Assembly (NCBI GenBank): GCA_938083135.1
Contig: CALLKY010000134.1
Location: forward strand, 1 to 46,972
From: an uncultured Alphaproteobacteria bacterium
GTDB taxonomy: Bacteria; Pseudomonadota; Alphaproteobacteria; Bin95
DNA: 46,972 nt
Direction: 5' to 3'
Position numbers and translations under genes: made by a program. This document shows, piece by piece, positions 35,366 to 43,564 of this stretch (positions are counted from its first letter, which is position 1; every line of letters starts with the position of its first letter). The notes beneath the pieces are model-generated. The model did not search any database and was not told where the DNA came from. It worked only from the letters and a program-made list of their open reading frames with translations.

Positions 35366-36498
35366 GCCTCCGCACCGCGCTCGCGGATCTCGAGACCCCT
35401 TGCTTATTGCTTGATAAAGGCAAGCTGCAAAGCAACTTGGCCCGTTTTCAAGCGATCGCCGACAGTCACAATGTGATGCTTCGTCCCCACTTGAAAACCC
35501 TGAAATCGGTTGAGGCGGCAAGGATGGCCGTCGGCGCGGATGGTGCCATTACAGTCTCAACGCTGGCAGAAGCCGAAGCCTTTGCTGCGGCTGGGTATCG
35601 GGACATTCTCTATGGCGTCGGGATGGCACCGAACAAGCTCGCCCGCGTGCATCGTATCCAGCAGGAAAGCGGCGCACGGATATTGTTAGTCACAGATTCT
35701 GCGGTCCTGGCTGAGGCGGCGGGTGCCTTCACCAAAACACAGGGAGCACACTTCCATTTCCTGCTGGAGATTGATTGCGGCGACAAACGGGGCGGATTAC
35801 CCGCCAATAGCCCGCATCTGTTAGCAGTTGCAGAAGCATTAAGAAGCGGCGGAGCGACCGTTGCAGGCGTTCTCAGCCATGCGGGTCACAGCTATGGCGC
35901 TTCGGAGCGCGCCCAGGTGGAAGCGATTGCAGAGGAAGAGCGCACGAGTGCCGTATTAGCAGCAGACCGCCTCCGCGCCAGTGGGCATGCGGCGGGTATT
36001 GTCAGCATTGGCTCCACACCAACCGTAGCCTATGCGAAAGACCTAACAGGCGTCACCGAAGTTCGGGCCGGGGTCTACATGCCATTCGATCTCGACCAGA
36101 TGTCGCGGGGGCTGTGCAGCCATGATGATCTGGCGCTTAGCGTCCTTACGACCGTTATCGGCCATAATCGGGAAGCGATGCGGATATTGGTGGATGCGGG
36201 CGGGCTAGCGCTTTCCAAAGACATCAGCGCGCAGGCGTTTATGCCAGGTGCGGGGTATGGCCTTGTCGCAGATGCCGAAACATTGGCACCGCTTGATAGC
36301 CTTGCCATCAACGCTGCGAGCCAGGAGCATGGGAAAATCGATGTGGCTGACGCCGCTTGGTTTCAGAAGCTGCCCGTCGGTGCCCAGGTCCGGGTCTTAC
36401 CGAACCATGCCTGCTTCACGGCCGCCGCATATCCCGGATACCAATTGCTGGAAGACGGTGCCCTTGGTGGCCGCTGGAGCCGTGTGAACGGCTGGTAG
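35362..36498 (+). CDS. fold-III PLP enzyme, D-threonine aldolase / D-serine dehydratase-like
   Basis: A 378-residue protein of the DSD1 / D-threonine aldolase family. DLETPCLLLDKGKLQSN is followed by RPHLKTLKS, whose lysine (K45) should hold PLP. The alanine-racemase-like barrel continues through VSTLAEAEAF, GVLSHAGHSYGAS and VSIGSTPTV. The C-terminal LPNHACF has the His-x-Cys pair that binds zinc in D-serine dehydratases. It acts on a D-amino or beta-hydroxy amino acid. Its start overlaps the CoA-transferase stop (ATGA), so both are coupled, though the metabolic link is not obvious. Confidence 0.9.
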   Translation: MSLRTALADLETPCLLLDKGKLQSNLARFQAIADSHNVMLRPHLKTLKSVEAARMAVGADGAITVSTLAEAEAFAAAGYRDILYGVGMAPNKLARVHRIQQESGARILLVTDSAVLAEAAGAFTKTQGAHFHFLLEIDCGDKRGGLPANSPHLLAVAEALRSGGATVAGVLSHAGHSYGASERAQVEAIAEEERTSAVLAADRLRASGHAAGIVSIGSTPTVAYAKDLTGVTEVRAGVYMPFDLDQMSRGLCSHDDLALSVLTTVIGHNREAMRILVDAGGLALSKDISAQAFMPGAGYGLVADAETLAPLDSLAINAASQEHGKIDVADAAWFQKLPVGAQVRVLPNHACFTAAAYPGYQLLEDGALGGRWSRVNGW

Positions 36499-36500
36499 AA

Positions 36501-36539
36501 TAGAAGAAACCCCCGGCGGGCCATCCTGGCTGCCGGGGG
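36501..36539 (-). terminator. intrinsic terminator of the RTX-only gene
   Basis: CCCCCGGC (36510-36517) pairs with GCCGGGGG (36532-36539), with a further GCCA/TGGC inner stem. On the minus strand it is followed by TTTCTTCTATTC. It lies 30 bases past the RTX stop and only 12 bases after the convergent PLP-enzyme stop, so it may serve both. Confidence 0.8.
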
Positions 36540-36568
36540 AAGGGTCATCCTCTAAGGAGACGAACCGC

Positions 36569-37879
36569 TTAGAGGATGAAATCGTAGGCGTTCAGATGGT
36601 CTGCATAGACGCCTTCGAAGGTGATTGACTGTTCTTCGTTCAGAACCAGAACTGTCCCGTAATCAGTGTCGTAGAAGTTCAGGCCATCGAAGCCGTATTC
36701 GGACAGGCCAAGCGCGCCCAGATCAACTGTATCCACGCCTTTTTCGAAGTCTTTAATGGCGTCCCAACCGTCGCCCCATGCGAAGGTGAAGGTGTCAGCA
36801 TCTGCGCCGCCAGTCAGGTCGTCATGGCCAGCACCACCAACGATCAGATCAACGCCGAAGCCGCCGTCGAGCCAGTCATTGCCTGCACCGCCAAAGAGGC
36901 AGTCATTATCAGCACCACCAAGAAGCGTGTCACAGCCATCGTCGCCGCAGATAACGTCATCGCCATTGCCGCCATCAACATAGTCATTGCCTTTGCCAGC
37001 ATAGATCACGTCATTGCCGTCATTGCCGAAGAGCACGTCATCGCCATAGTCGCCTGTCAGCAAGTCGTCGCCTTCACCGCCATCGGCCAAATCATCGCCT
37101 TTGCCGGTGTGGATTACGTCATTGCCCTGGCCGCCCCAGATGCCGTCATCGCCATCATGGCCTGTGATGAAATCATCGCCAGCGCCACCATAGATTTCGT
37201 CTTCGCCGCGGCCTCCGTGCAGCTGGTCATTGCCTTCGCCGCCGTCGAGAACGTCATTACCGTCATCGCCGGTCAGGAAATCGTCGCCAGCGTCGCCGGT
37301 TGCATAGTCATTACCGGTGCCGCCATGGGCATAGTCGTTGCCTTCGCCGCCATGCATGCGGTCGTCATCCTGGCCGCCGACCAAACGGTCGTCGCCTTGG
37401 TCACCGGTCAGCAGGTCATTACCGTGTGCGCCAACAACCGTGTCATTGCCTTCGCCGCCGAACAACTGATCGTCGCCAGCATTGCCTGCCAGCAGATCAT
37501 CGCCAGCGCCGCCTGAAAGCACGTCATATCCGGCACCGCCGAACAGTTTGTCATTGCCTTCGCCGCCATCCAGGTGATCATTGCCCCGACCGCCGAAGAT
37601 TTCGTCGTCGCCTGCGTCACCACCAACTTTGTCGTTACCGCCGCCAGCTTTAATGGTGTCCTTACCATTGCCGCCGCCGATTTCGTCATCGCCGTCGCCG
37701 CCATAGCCCCAGTCATCGCCGTTGCCCAGATGCATTTTGTCATTGCCAGCGCCGCCAACAACTTCGTCCATGCCGTCACCACCATTCAGATGATCATTGC
37801 CAGCATACCCTTTGAGCACGTCGTTCTCGCCCGTGCCATTGAGGTAATCGTCGTAGCCTGTTCCGTGAATATAAGCCAT
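36569..37879 (-). CDS. RTX protein made almost wholly of calcium-binding repeats
   Basis: A 436-residue protein. From about residue 6 to 365 it is a near-continuous run of glycine/aspartate nonapeptides of the GGxGxDxLx type (about 40), which fold into a calcium-bound beta-roll. The last about 70 residues (ADTFTFAWGDGWDAIKDFE..., ending YDFIL) look like the uncleaved C-terminal signal of type I secretion. There is no N-terminal enzyme or adhesin domain. Three cysteines (ICGDDGCDTLLGGADNDC) sit in the repeats, which is unusual in RTX proteins. AGGAG lies nine bases before the ATG. No type I transporter is in the window. A structural, surface-layer or adhesion role is possible. Confidence 0.88.
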   Translation of the reverse strand: MAYIHGTGYDDYLNGTGENDVLKGYAGNDHLNGGDGMDEVVGGAGNDKMHLGNGDDWGYGGDGDDEIGGGNGKDTIKAGGGNDKVGGDAGDDEIFGGRGNDHLDGGEGNDKLFGGAGYDVLSGGAGDDLLAGNAGDDQLFGGEGNDTVVGAHGNDLLTGDQGDDRLVGGQDDDRMHGGEGNDYAHGGTGNDYATGDAGDDFLTGDDGNDVLDGGEGNDQLHGGRGEDEIYGGAGDDFITGHDGDDGIWGGQGNDVIHTGKGDDLADGGEGDDLLTGDYGDDVLFGNDGNDVIYAGKGNDYVDGGNGDDVICGDDGCDTLLGGADNDCLFGGAGNDWLDGGFGVDLIVGGAGHDDLTGGADADTFTFAWGDGWDAIKDFEKGVDTVDLGALGLSEYGFDGLNFYDTDYGTVLVLNEEQSITFEGVYADHLNAYDFIL

Positions 37880-37984
37880 TGTGTCCGTCTCCTGATATCG
37901 ATTGTGTGGGCGGGGCCGTTTAACTGGCGTCTACTGCGCAATACCCCGTGTTTTCGTGAAGCTTTTATCGCGGATTTTAGATAT

Positions 37985-38000
37985 ATTTTCTATAGAAAAT
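37985..38000. promoter_or_regulatory. perfect 16-base palindrome upstream of the RTX gene
   Basis: ATTTTCTATAGAAAAT is its own reverse complement and lies 106 bases upstream of the RTX start. With no loop it is a DNA-binding site candidate, not a hairpin. Confidence 0.45.
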
Positions 38001-38044
38001 GGGTATTACGCCTTTCTATACTTTATTAATATTTGGATTTATCT

Positions 38045-38074
38045 TAAATACTGACGACCTATAGCCTAAATACT
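38045..38074. repeat. direct repeat TAAATACT, two copies 22 bases apart
   Basis: TAAATACT occurs at 38045-38052 and 38067-38074. The start-to-start spacing of 22 bases is about two helical turns, as expected for two sites on the same DNA face. Confidence 0.35.
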
Positions 38075-38149
38075 CACAATATTAGTATATATCTTGGCCT
38101 GATAAATCACCGTCGCAGCTTGGGTTTATCCGTGCTAATCCTGCGCGCC

Positions 38150-38869
38150 ATGACATATCCAATCATTGGCATTACCGCGGATGCTGAATCCGCTGGCACG
38201 TATTCAAAGCTGCCCTGGTACGCATTGCGCCAGAACTATGCAGGTGCAGTCGCAGAAGCAGGCGGCCTGCCGCTTATCCTGCCGCACGAACCGCAGCTGG
38301 CAGCGGCTTACCTTGATCAGATCGACGCTCTGGTAATTACCGGTGGCGCGTTTGATGTTGATCCAGCCTTGTTCGGTGCCACGGAGCAACATGCCGAAGT
38401 GGTGCTAAAACCCGCCCGGACGGATTTTGAGTTGGCGATGACCCGCGGCGCGCTTGCGCGCGACATGCCGGTGCTTGGCATTTGCGGCGGCCAGCAATTG
38501 CTGCACGTGGCATTGGGCGGCGCGCTCATCCAACATATCCCTGATGAAGCGCCAAGCGATATCGCCCACGAACAACCGAACCCGCGCACTGAACCCGGCC
38601 ATGACGTAATCATTGCACCCGGCACATTGCTGCGTCGGATCACTGGCCGGGATCGCATGCCCGTCAACAGCGCCCATCACCAAGCGGCAAAGGGCTGCCC
38701 GGATGGTGTTGTGATATCCGCCCGTGCGCCAGACGACCTTATTGAAGCGATTGAAGCCCCGGCCTACACGTTCTGCCTTGGCGTCCAATGGCATCCGGAA
38801 TACGCGATTAGTCCGGGCGATAACGCGATTTTGCAGGCGCTGGTTACCGCAGCGTCGGAGCACCGATAA
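38150..38869 (+). CDS. class I glutamine-amidotransferase-like hydrolase (PuuD-type)
   Basis: A 239-residue protein of the gamma-glutamyl-GABA hydrolase type. The N-terminal PIIGITADAE, LVITGGAFDVDP, the nucleophile elbow LGICGGQQLLHV (C112), NSAHHQAAK and GVQWHPEYA with the catalytic His/Glu are all present. It hydrolyses gamma-glutamyl amide bonds, in putrescine or related amine breakdown. The start MTYPIIGI is chosen because family members begin so; the frame is open ten codons further. The stop overlaps the next start as TAATG. Confidence 0.9.
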   Translation: MTYPIIGITADAESAGTYSKLPWYALRQNYAGAVAEAGGLPLILPHEPQLAAAYLDQIDALVITGGAFDVDPALFGATEQHAEVVLKPARTDFELAMTRGALARDMPVLGICGGQQLLHVALGGALIQHIPDEAPSDIAHEQPNPRTEPGHDVIIAPGTLLRRITGRDRMPVNSAHHQAAKGCPDGVVISARAPDDLIEAIEAPAYTFCLGVQWHPEYAISPGDNAILQALVTAASEHR

Positions 38870-39639
38870 TGGCTGACGCGACAGAAGAACCCCAGAAAGA
38901 GCGCATCGCCAAACGGATTGCCCGTGCTGGCCTGGCCTCCAGACGGGAAGCCGAAGCTTGGATCTTGGCGGGCCGGGTGCAAGTGAATGGCGAAACCCTG
39001 TCCTCCCCGGCACTCGCGGTGACGGCGGATGATGTGATTTTCGTGGATGGCAAGCCCCTGCCCGCTGCGGAGAAGCCCAGGCTTTGGCGCTATCACAAAC
39101 CGTCCGGGTTGGTGACCACCGCCAAGGACCCCGAGGGCAGGCCAACCGTATTCCAACGCCTGCCGGGGCATTTGCCGCGTGTCGTCAGCGTTGGGCGGTT
39201 GGATATGAATTCCGAAGGTCTGCTGCTGCTGACCAATGATGGCGGCTTGTCTCGCATGCTCGAACTGCCATCCCGTGGATGGGTCCGGCGGTATCGGGTG
39301 CGAGTGTACGGAACGCCAAGTGCAGCCGCGCTAAAGCAACTCCAACGGGGCGTCACCGTGGAGGGCGTGCATTACGGTGCCATTGAAGCCAGACCGGAAG
39401 AAACACCGGAAGGCGCGCCGCGCCGTGCGAATGTCTGGCTGGAAGTGGGGCTGACAGAAGGCAAGAACCGCGAAGTTCGCCGTGCGCTAGAGCATGTCGG
39501 CCACCCGGTTTCACGCCTGATCCGCACGGCCTATGGGCCGTTTCAGCTTGGTCGCTTGCCGCAAAACGCCGTTGAAGAAGTCACTGGCAAAGTGCTGAAA
39601 GAGCAGCTTGGCCGGGCCTATAAGGACCTTGGATTTTAA
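38869..39639 (+). CDS. rluB: 16S/23S rRNA pseudouridine synthase (RsuA/RluB family)
   Basis: A 256-residue enzyme with an N-terminal S4 RNA-binding domain (RIAKRIARAGLASRREAEAWILAGRVQVNG) and the pseudouridine synthase core VGRLDMNSEGLLLLTNDGGL with the catalytic aspartate. A further family motif is EGKNREVRRALEHVGHPVSRLIRTAYGP. The RluB branch is most likely from the tail, but RsuA/RluE cannot be excluded. It overlaps the preceding stop by one base and is one base from rsmD. The two rRNA modification genes probably form an operon. Confidence 0.92.
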   Translation: MADATEEPQKERIAKRIARAGLASRREAEAWILAGRVQVNGETLSSPALAVTADDVIFVDGKPLPAAEKPRLWRYHKPSGLVTTAKDPEGRPTVFQRLPGHLPRVVSVGRLDMNSEGLLLLTNDGGLSRMLELPSRGWVRRYRVRVYGTPSAAALKQLQRGVTVEGVHYGAIEARPEETPEGAPRRANVWLEVGLTEGKNREVRRALEHVGHPVSRLIRTAYGPFQLGRLPQNAVEEVTGKVLKEQLGRAYKDLGF

Positions 39640-39640
39640 G

Positions 39641-40201
39641 ATGCGGATCGTCGCCGGAAAACATCGTGGCCGCCCCCTATTAGCCCCTGAAGGCCCCACT
39701 ATACGCCCGACCCAGGACCGCACACGGGAATCGCTTTTTAACCTGCTGGAGCATGGTCGCTTGGCCCGTGACGGGTCCCGCGTCGCTGGTGCCATTGTGC
39801 TCGACGCCTTTTGCGGCACCGGCGCGCTCGCCCTGGAAGCCCTGTCCCGTGGCGCGCTTAGTGCAACGCTGATTGACAATTCTAACGCTGCCCTCAGCAC
39901 GGCCCGCGCCAATGCCGCTAGCTTGAATGAGACGGACGCAGTTACGATCCTCCGCGCCGATGCGCGCCATCCACCGACCGCGCCAATGGCCCACACACTG
40001 GTATTCCTTGATCCACCTTACGGCAAAGACCGGGCACCAGAAGCGATCAGTGGCCTAGATGCCGCCGGATGGATCGCAGAAGGCGCGCTAATCGCCGTCG
40101 AAATCGGCCGCACCGAAGACCTGGAATTGCCAGAAGGCTTCACCCTCGAAGACCAGCGCCGCTACGGCCGCGCCAAAATCTCACTCGTGACGAAAGATTA
40201 G
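39641..40201 (+). CDS. rsmD: 16S rRNA (guanine966-N2)-methyltransferase
   Basis: A 186-residue SAM-dependent methyltransferase. The start RIVAGKHRGRPLLAPEG, then RPTQDRTRESLFNLL, then VLDAFCGTGALALEALSRGA (SAM site) and the catalytic FLDPPYGKD are the RsmD signature. Starts further upstream in the frame lie inside the rluB gene and are rejected. It ends exactly where the convergent isochorismatase-type gene ends, with no base between the two stops. Confidence 0.96.
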   Translation: MRIVAGKHRGRPLLAPEGPTIRPTQDRTRESLFNLLEHGRLARDGSRVAGAIVLDAFCGTGALALEALSRGALSATLIDNSNAALSTARANAASLNETDAVTILRADARHPPTAPMAHTLVFLDPPYGKDRAPEAISGLDAAGWIAEGALIAVEIGRTEDLELPEGFTLEDQRRYGRAKISLVTKD

Positions 40202-40909
40202 CTATTCGGTAGCGGCGGCTTTGTCGCCGAACCGCGCTTCAAGGTCCGCCAGCACGGCATCCAATGGCTCAACATCAGCCATTTTCATATCCATGTCGAA
40301 GAGATTGGCACGATGGGCGGTTGGCGAACGGTCACCGCAGCAATCTTCAACCACAGTCACGCGGAAATTGTGGTTGAACGCGTCAAGCACACCGGCGCGC
40401 ACGCAGCCTGATGTGGAAATCCCGATCACCACCAGACTATCGATCCCCTGGTAGCGCAGCCAGGATTCAAGCGGTGTTGCGAAAAATGGTGAGGGCTTGT
40501 TCTTCAGTACAATCACATCTTCTTCCCGGGGCGCATAGGCTTCGGGCCAAGCGTCCGCGTTGGGATCCGTGGTGTACTGGAAGGTATCCGCCGTACCAAG
40601 CTTCAAGTTCCACACGCCACGCTTGATCGGGTGGCTGCGGTCATCACGGCGGCTGTAATAGATCGGCAGGCCAAGGCGCCGGAACGCCTCTGTGATCCGC
40701 ACGAAATTGGCAACCAAGCCGTCATCCCGCTCAGCGCACATATCATAGGCTGGATCGACGAAATTGTTGGTCGTGTCGATGTTCAGCAAAGCCACCTTTT
40801 CACCCAAACCAATGCTCTCGCCGAACTTGGCTTTGGCATAGGCCTGCATTTCAGCTTCACTGATCAAATCCGCCCATCGACGGATTTTCGCGTTCGGTTC
40901 ATTCGCCAT
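40202..40909 (-). CDS. isochorismatase-family cysteine hydrolase
   Basis: A 235-residue protein with the Asp-Lys-Cys triad of the family: ALLNIDTTNNFVDP (D45), KNKPSPFFATPLESWL (K138) and GISTSGCVRAGVLDA (C169), the last preceded by the cis-peptide region. The extended N-terminus and motif set are like the N-carbamoylsarcosine amidase branch, which hydrolyses amides. AGGTGGG lies about four bases before ATG 40909. It is divergent from the adenylate cyclase gene over 69 bases. Confidence 0.92.
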   Translation of the reverse strand: MANEPNAKIRRWADLISEAEMQAYAKAKFGESIGLGEKVALLNIDTTNNFVDPAYDMCAERDDGLVANFVRITEAFRRLGLPIYYSRRDDRSHPIKRGVWNLKLGTADTFQYTTDPNADAWPEAYAPREEDVIVLKNKPSPFFATPLESWLRYQGIDSLVVIGISTSGCVRAGVLDAFNHNFRVTVVEDCCGDRSPTAHRANLFDMDMKMADVEPLDAVLADLEARFGDKAAATE

Positions 40910-40978
40910 AGCGCCCACCTATCTAACCAAGATCATCGTGTTTATACCGGCTGCAGCCAGCATGAAGGAGAGCGGATC

Positions 40979-42370
40979 ATGGCTCAAGTCGCCACAATAG
41001 GTGCTGACGGTGCCGCAAATGAAAGGCTAGCCGCACCCGCAAGCATCAATCGATCCGGGCTTCACGCACGGGCGACATTTCACGCAGCAGACGTCCGCGC
41101 GCTCTGGATTGGGCTCTGGCTGCGGGTCGCGGCACTTGGCGTGATATTGATCTGGATTACGACGCTGGTTGGGCCCTATGCGGCCACATTCTATCTACCG
41201 TTTTTCGCTGGATACATTGCCATTGGCTACGGCCAGTATTTAGCAGGCAAGCAAGAACAGAATTGGGCGCTCTATGGCCTGATCCTGGCTGATTTTCTAT
41301 TGATGGCCGCCACGTTAGTTTTGGATAATCCGCTGAATGATGCCATTAAGCCGCCAGGCCAGGTCGCGTCTGAAGGGCGCGGCGTGTATCTGTTTATCCT
41401 GCTAGCGTCGGTCGCTGGGTGCTATGATCCACGACGCGTTTTATGGGGCGGATTATGCGCTGCTTTATCCTGGGCAGGGGCGTTCTGGTACCTCGCCACA
41501 CGCCCCAACGCCTTCACAATTTTCGACACAGGCTCCCCCGTCAACGGCGAAGCCTTTGTGACACTGACGGCCAACCCCTATTTCGTCGACATTGAAAAAC
41601 TGATTGAGACGATTGTTGTCATCGCCATTGTCACCGTCATCCTGGCGACCGTGGCCCAGCGCGCGCGGAGAATCGTCCGTGCAGAAATCAGCGCCACACG
41701 AGAGCGTGCCAACCTCGCACGCTATTTCGCACCGTCCATGGCCGAAGACCTGGCGCACCAGGACACGCCTTTTGATGTGATTACATCCCAAAACGCCGCC
41801 GTACTGTTCGCGGATGTTGTCGGCTTCACCAAAGCGGCGGAGAATGAACCACCAGAACGGGTTATCGGCTTCCTGCGCGCCCTGCACACGCGGCTGGAGC
41901 GTGCAATCTTTGAGAATGACGGCACGCTCGACAAATATATGGGGGATGGCCTGATGGCGACATTTGGCACGCCGCGTTCTGGGCCAGATGACGCCAGCCG
42001 GGCCATTGCCGCCGCCCGCGCAATCATCGCTGAACAGGATGCCTGGAACGTCAGTCGGGCAAAAGCCGGATTTGACCCTGTCCGCATCGCTGTCGGCGTT
42101 CACTACGGCCCGGTCGTATCCGGCGATATCGGGTCTGAGCGGCGGCTGGAATTTGCGACCATCGGCGATGCTGTCAATCTAGCGGCACGGCTGGAGCAGG
42201 TGACAAGACCGCTGGATGCCGGCGTCGTCATCAGTGAGGAGACGGCGAACCGGGCGCGCGCGGAAGACCCCGCCCGGGCTGAGGTCCTGTTGGAGAGGTT
42301 TGTCAGCGCAGGCGAGGTGGAGATCCGCGGCCATTCGGCTGTGCGAGCGCTTCGCCTGCCGCTGACCTAG
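40979..42370 (+). CDS. membrane class III adenylate cyclase
   Basis: A 463-residue protein. Residues about 40-225 hold about six membrane helices in two clusters, then a linker helix with ARYFAPSMAEDLA. The cyclase domain (about 270-460) has metal aspartates D279 (LFADVVGFT) and D323 (YMGDGLMATFG), the adenine-specifying lysine in DKYMGD, and FATIGDAVNLAARLEQ. It would make cAMP from ATP. The start is ATG 40979, eight bases after AAGGAG; a longer frame upstream is shadow of the isochorismatase-type gene. The membrane part may sense a signal, but no known sensor domain is visible. Confidence 0.92.
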   Translation: MAQVATIGADGAANERLAAPASINRSGLHARATFHAADVRALWIGLWLRVAALGVILIWITTLVGPYAATFYLPFFAGYIAIGYGQYLAGKQEQNWALYGLILADFLLMAATLVLDNPLNDAIKPPGQVASEGRGVYLFILLASVAGCYDPRRVLWGGLCAALSWAGAFWYLATRPNAFTIFDTGSPVNGEAFVTLTANPYFVDIEKLIETIVVIAIVTVILATVAQRARRIVRAEISATRERANLARYFAPSMAEDLAHQDTPFDVITSQNAAVLFADVVGFTKAAENEPPERVIGFLRALHTRLERAIFENDGTLDKYMGDGLMATFGTPRSGPDDASRAIAAARAIIAEQDAWNVSRAKAGFDPVRIAVGVHYGPVVSGDIGSERRLEFATIGDAVNLAARLEQVTRPLDAGVVISEETANRARAEDPARAEVLLERFVSAGEVEIRGHSAVRALRLPLT

Positions 42371-42376
42371 AGCCGA

Positions 42377-43378
42377 TCAGTCCATCCAGGATGGGGTTGG
42401 CAGGCCCTTCTCGCGCAGGAATTCTGGGTTGAACATCTTGCTCATATAGCGTGCGCCGCCGTCGCACAGGATTGTGACGATCGTCTTGCCAGGGCCAAGG
42501 TCTTTGGCCAACCGAATGGCACCTGCCACATTCACGCCAGATGATCCGCCGAGGCAGAAGCCTTCATGCTGTAACAAATCAAACGCAATAGTCAGGCTCT
42601 CTTCATCGGGAATTTGGTAGGCGTGATCAATCGGTGCATCTTCTAGGTTCGCTGTGATCCGGCCCTGGCCAATACCTTCCGTGATGGAAGACCCTTCTGA
42701 CTTGAGTTCACCATTCTTGTAGAATTCATAAAGTGCAGCCCCCGGAGGGTCAGCAATGCCGATGGCGATGTTTGGGTTCTTCGCCTTCAGGCCAATCCCC
42801 GTCCCAGCCAGTGTGCCCCCCGTGCCCACGGCGCAGATGAAGCCATCGACCTTGCCATCAGTCTGCGCCCAGATTTCCTCCGCCGTCGTGCGAATATGGC
42901 CTTCGCGATTGGCGACGTTATCAAATTGATTGGCCCAGATAGCGCCATTTGGCTCCGACTTCGCGCGCTCCTCGGCTAGGCGGCGGGAGACGTGGACATA
43001 GTTGTTAGGGTCTTTGAAGGGCGCGGCAGGCACTTGCACAAGCTCTGCACCGGCCAGGGTCAGCATGTCCTTCTTTTCCTGGCTTTGGGTTTCAGGAATA
43101 ACGATCACGGTTTTATAGCCACGCGCATTGCCAACCAGCGCCAAGCCGATGCCGGTATTGCCCGCAGTGCCTTCAACGATCACGCCACCGGGCTTCAGCA
43201 GGCCCTTTGCTTCTGCATCCTGAACAATGGCCAGCGCGGCGCGGTCCTTCACGGACCCACCTGGGTTCATGAATTCACATTTCCCTAAAATTTCGCAGCC
43301 CGTGGCCTCACTCGCCGCCGTCAGTCGGACCAGGGGCGTGTTGCCAATTGCATCGATAAAGTCCCTACGGAATTCCAT
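42377..43378 (-). CDS. cysK: cysteine synthase A
   Basis: A 333-residue PLP enzyme. IGNTPLVRL, then NPGGSVKDRAAL with K44 as the Schiff-base lysine, the phosphate-binding TAGNTGIGLALV and GTGGTLAGTG are the O-acetylserine sulfhydrylase signatures. It makes cysteine from O-acetylserine and sulfide. It is slightly longer than CysK of enterics. The divergent neighbour cysE makes its substrate, so the shared 186-base region is likely a sulfur-regulated promoter. Only six bases separate it from the cyclase stop. Confidence 0.94.
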   Translation of the reverse strand: MEFRRDFIDAIGNTPLVRLTAASEATGCEILGKCEFMNPGGSVKDRAALAIVQDAEAKGLLKPGGVIVEGTAGNTGIGLALVGNARGYKTVIVIPETQSQEKKDMLTLAGAELVQVPAAPFKDPNNYVHVSRRLAEERAKSEPNGAIWANQFDNVANREGHIRTTAEEIWAQTDGKVDGFICAVGTGGTLAGTGIGLKAKNPNIAIGIADPPGAALYEFYKNGELKSEGSSITEGIGQGRITANLEDAPIDHAYQIPDEESLTIAFDLLQHEGFCLGGSSGVNVAGAIRLAKDLGPGKTIVTILCDGGARYMSKMFNPEFLREKGLPTPSWMD

Positions 43379-43486
43379 GAGCCGGAGCCCTCCTAAATCC
43401 TTGACCCGGCGACCTGATCGTGCGGACTATGCCGAGCATTTTTGCATGAAACGCAAAGATAAACCGTGTTTTTCCTCTATTCCTTT

Positions 43487-43504
43487 TATGGGGCGAAACC
43501 CATA
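43487..43504. promoter_or_regulatory. short hairpin in the cysK-cysE intergenic region
   Basis: TATGGG (43487-43492) pairs with CCCATA (43499-43504) around a GCGAAA loop, 60 bases before the cysE start. It could be an operator or a leader hairpin. The rest of the 186-base region shows a T-rich run (43468-43487) and no gene. Confidence 0.25.
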
Positions 43505-43564
43505 TTAGGACAACCCGTATTTCACTGCGTCCTGAAATATCCTGGCGGCGCTGGAGCGAGCAAG

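Larger units (their letters stand above)
37880..38149. other. AT-rich divergent regulatory region of the RTX-only gene
   Basis: This 270-base stretch is far more AT-rich than anything else nearby, especially 37970-38110. It holds a 16-base perfect palindrome and a pair of direct repeats listed separately. No protein-like frame is seen. A 151-codon plus-strand frame running in from the RTX gene is a shadow of its repeats. Confidence 0.6.

Noticed and set aside
36569-37879. Regular repeats that might be a CRISPR array or satellite
   Set aside because: The repeats are degenerate nonapeptide-coding units in one long frame with no constant repeat-spacer structure.
36824-38029. Long plus-strand frames (230 and 151 codons) with repeated I/V/A-rich sequence opposite the RTX gene
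   Set aside because: They are antisense readings of Gly/Asp/Asn codons in the RTX repeats, which give Ile/Ala/Val periodicity. No ribosome sites are present.
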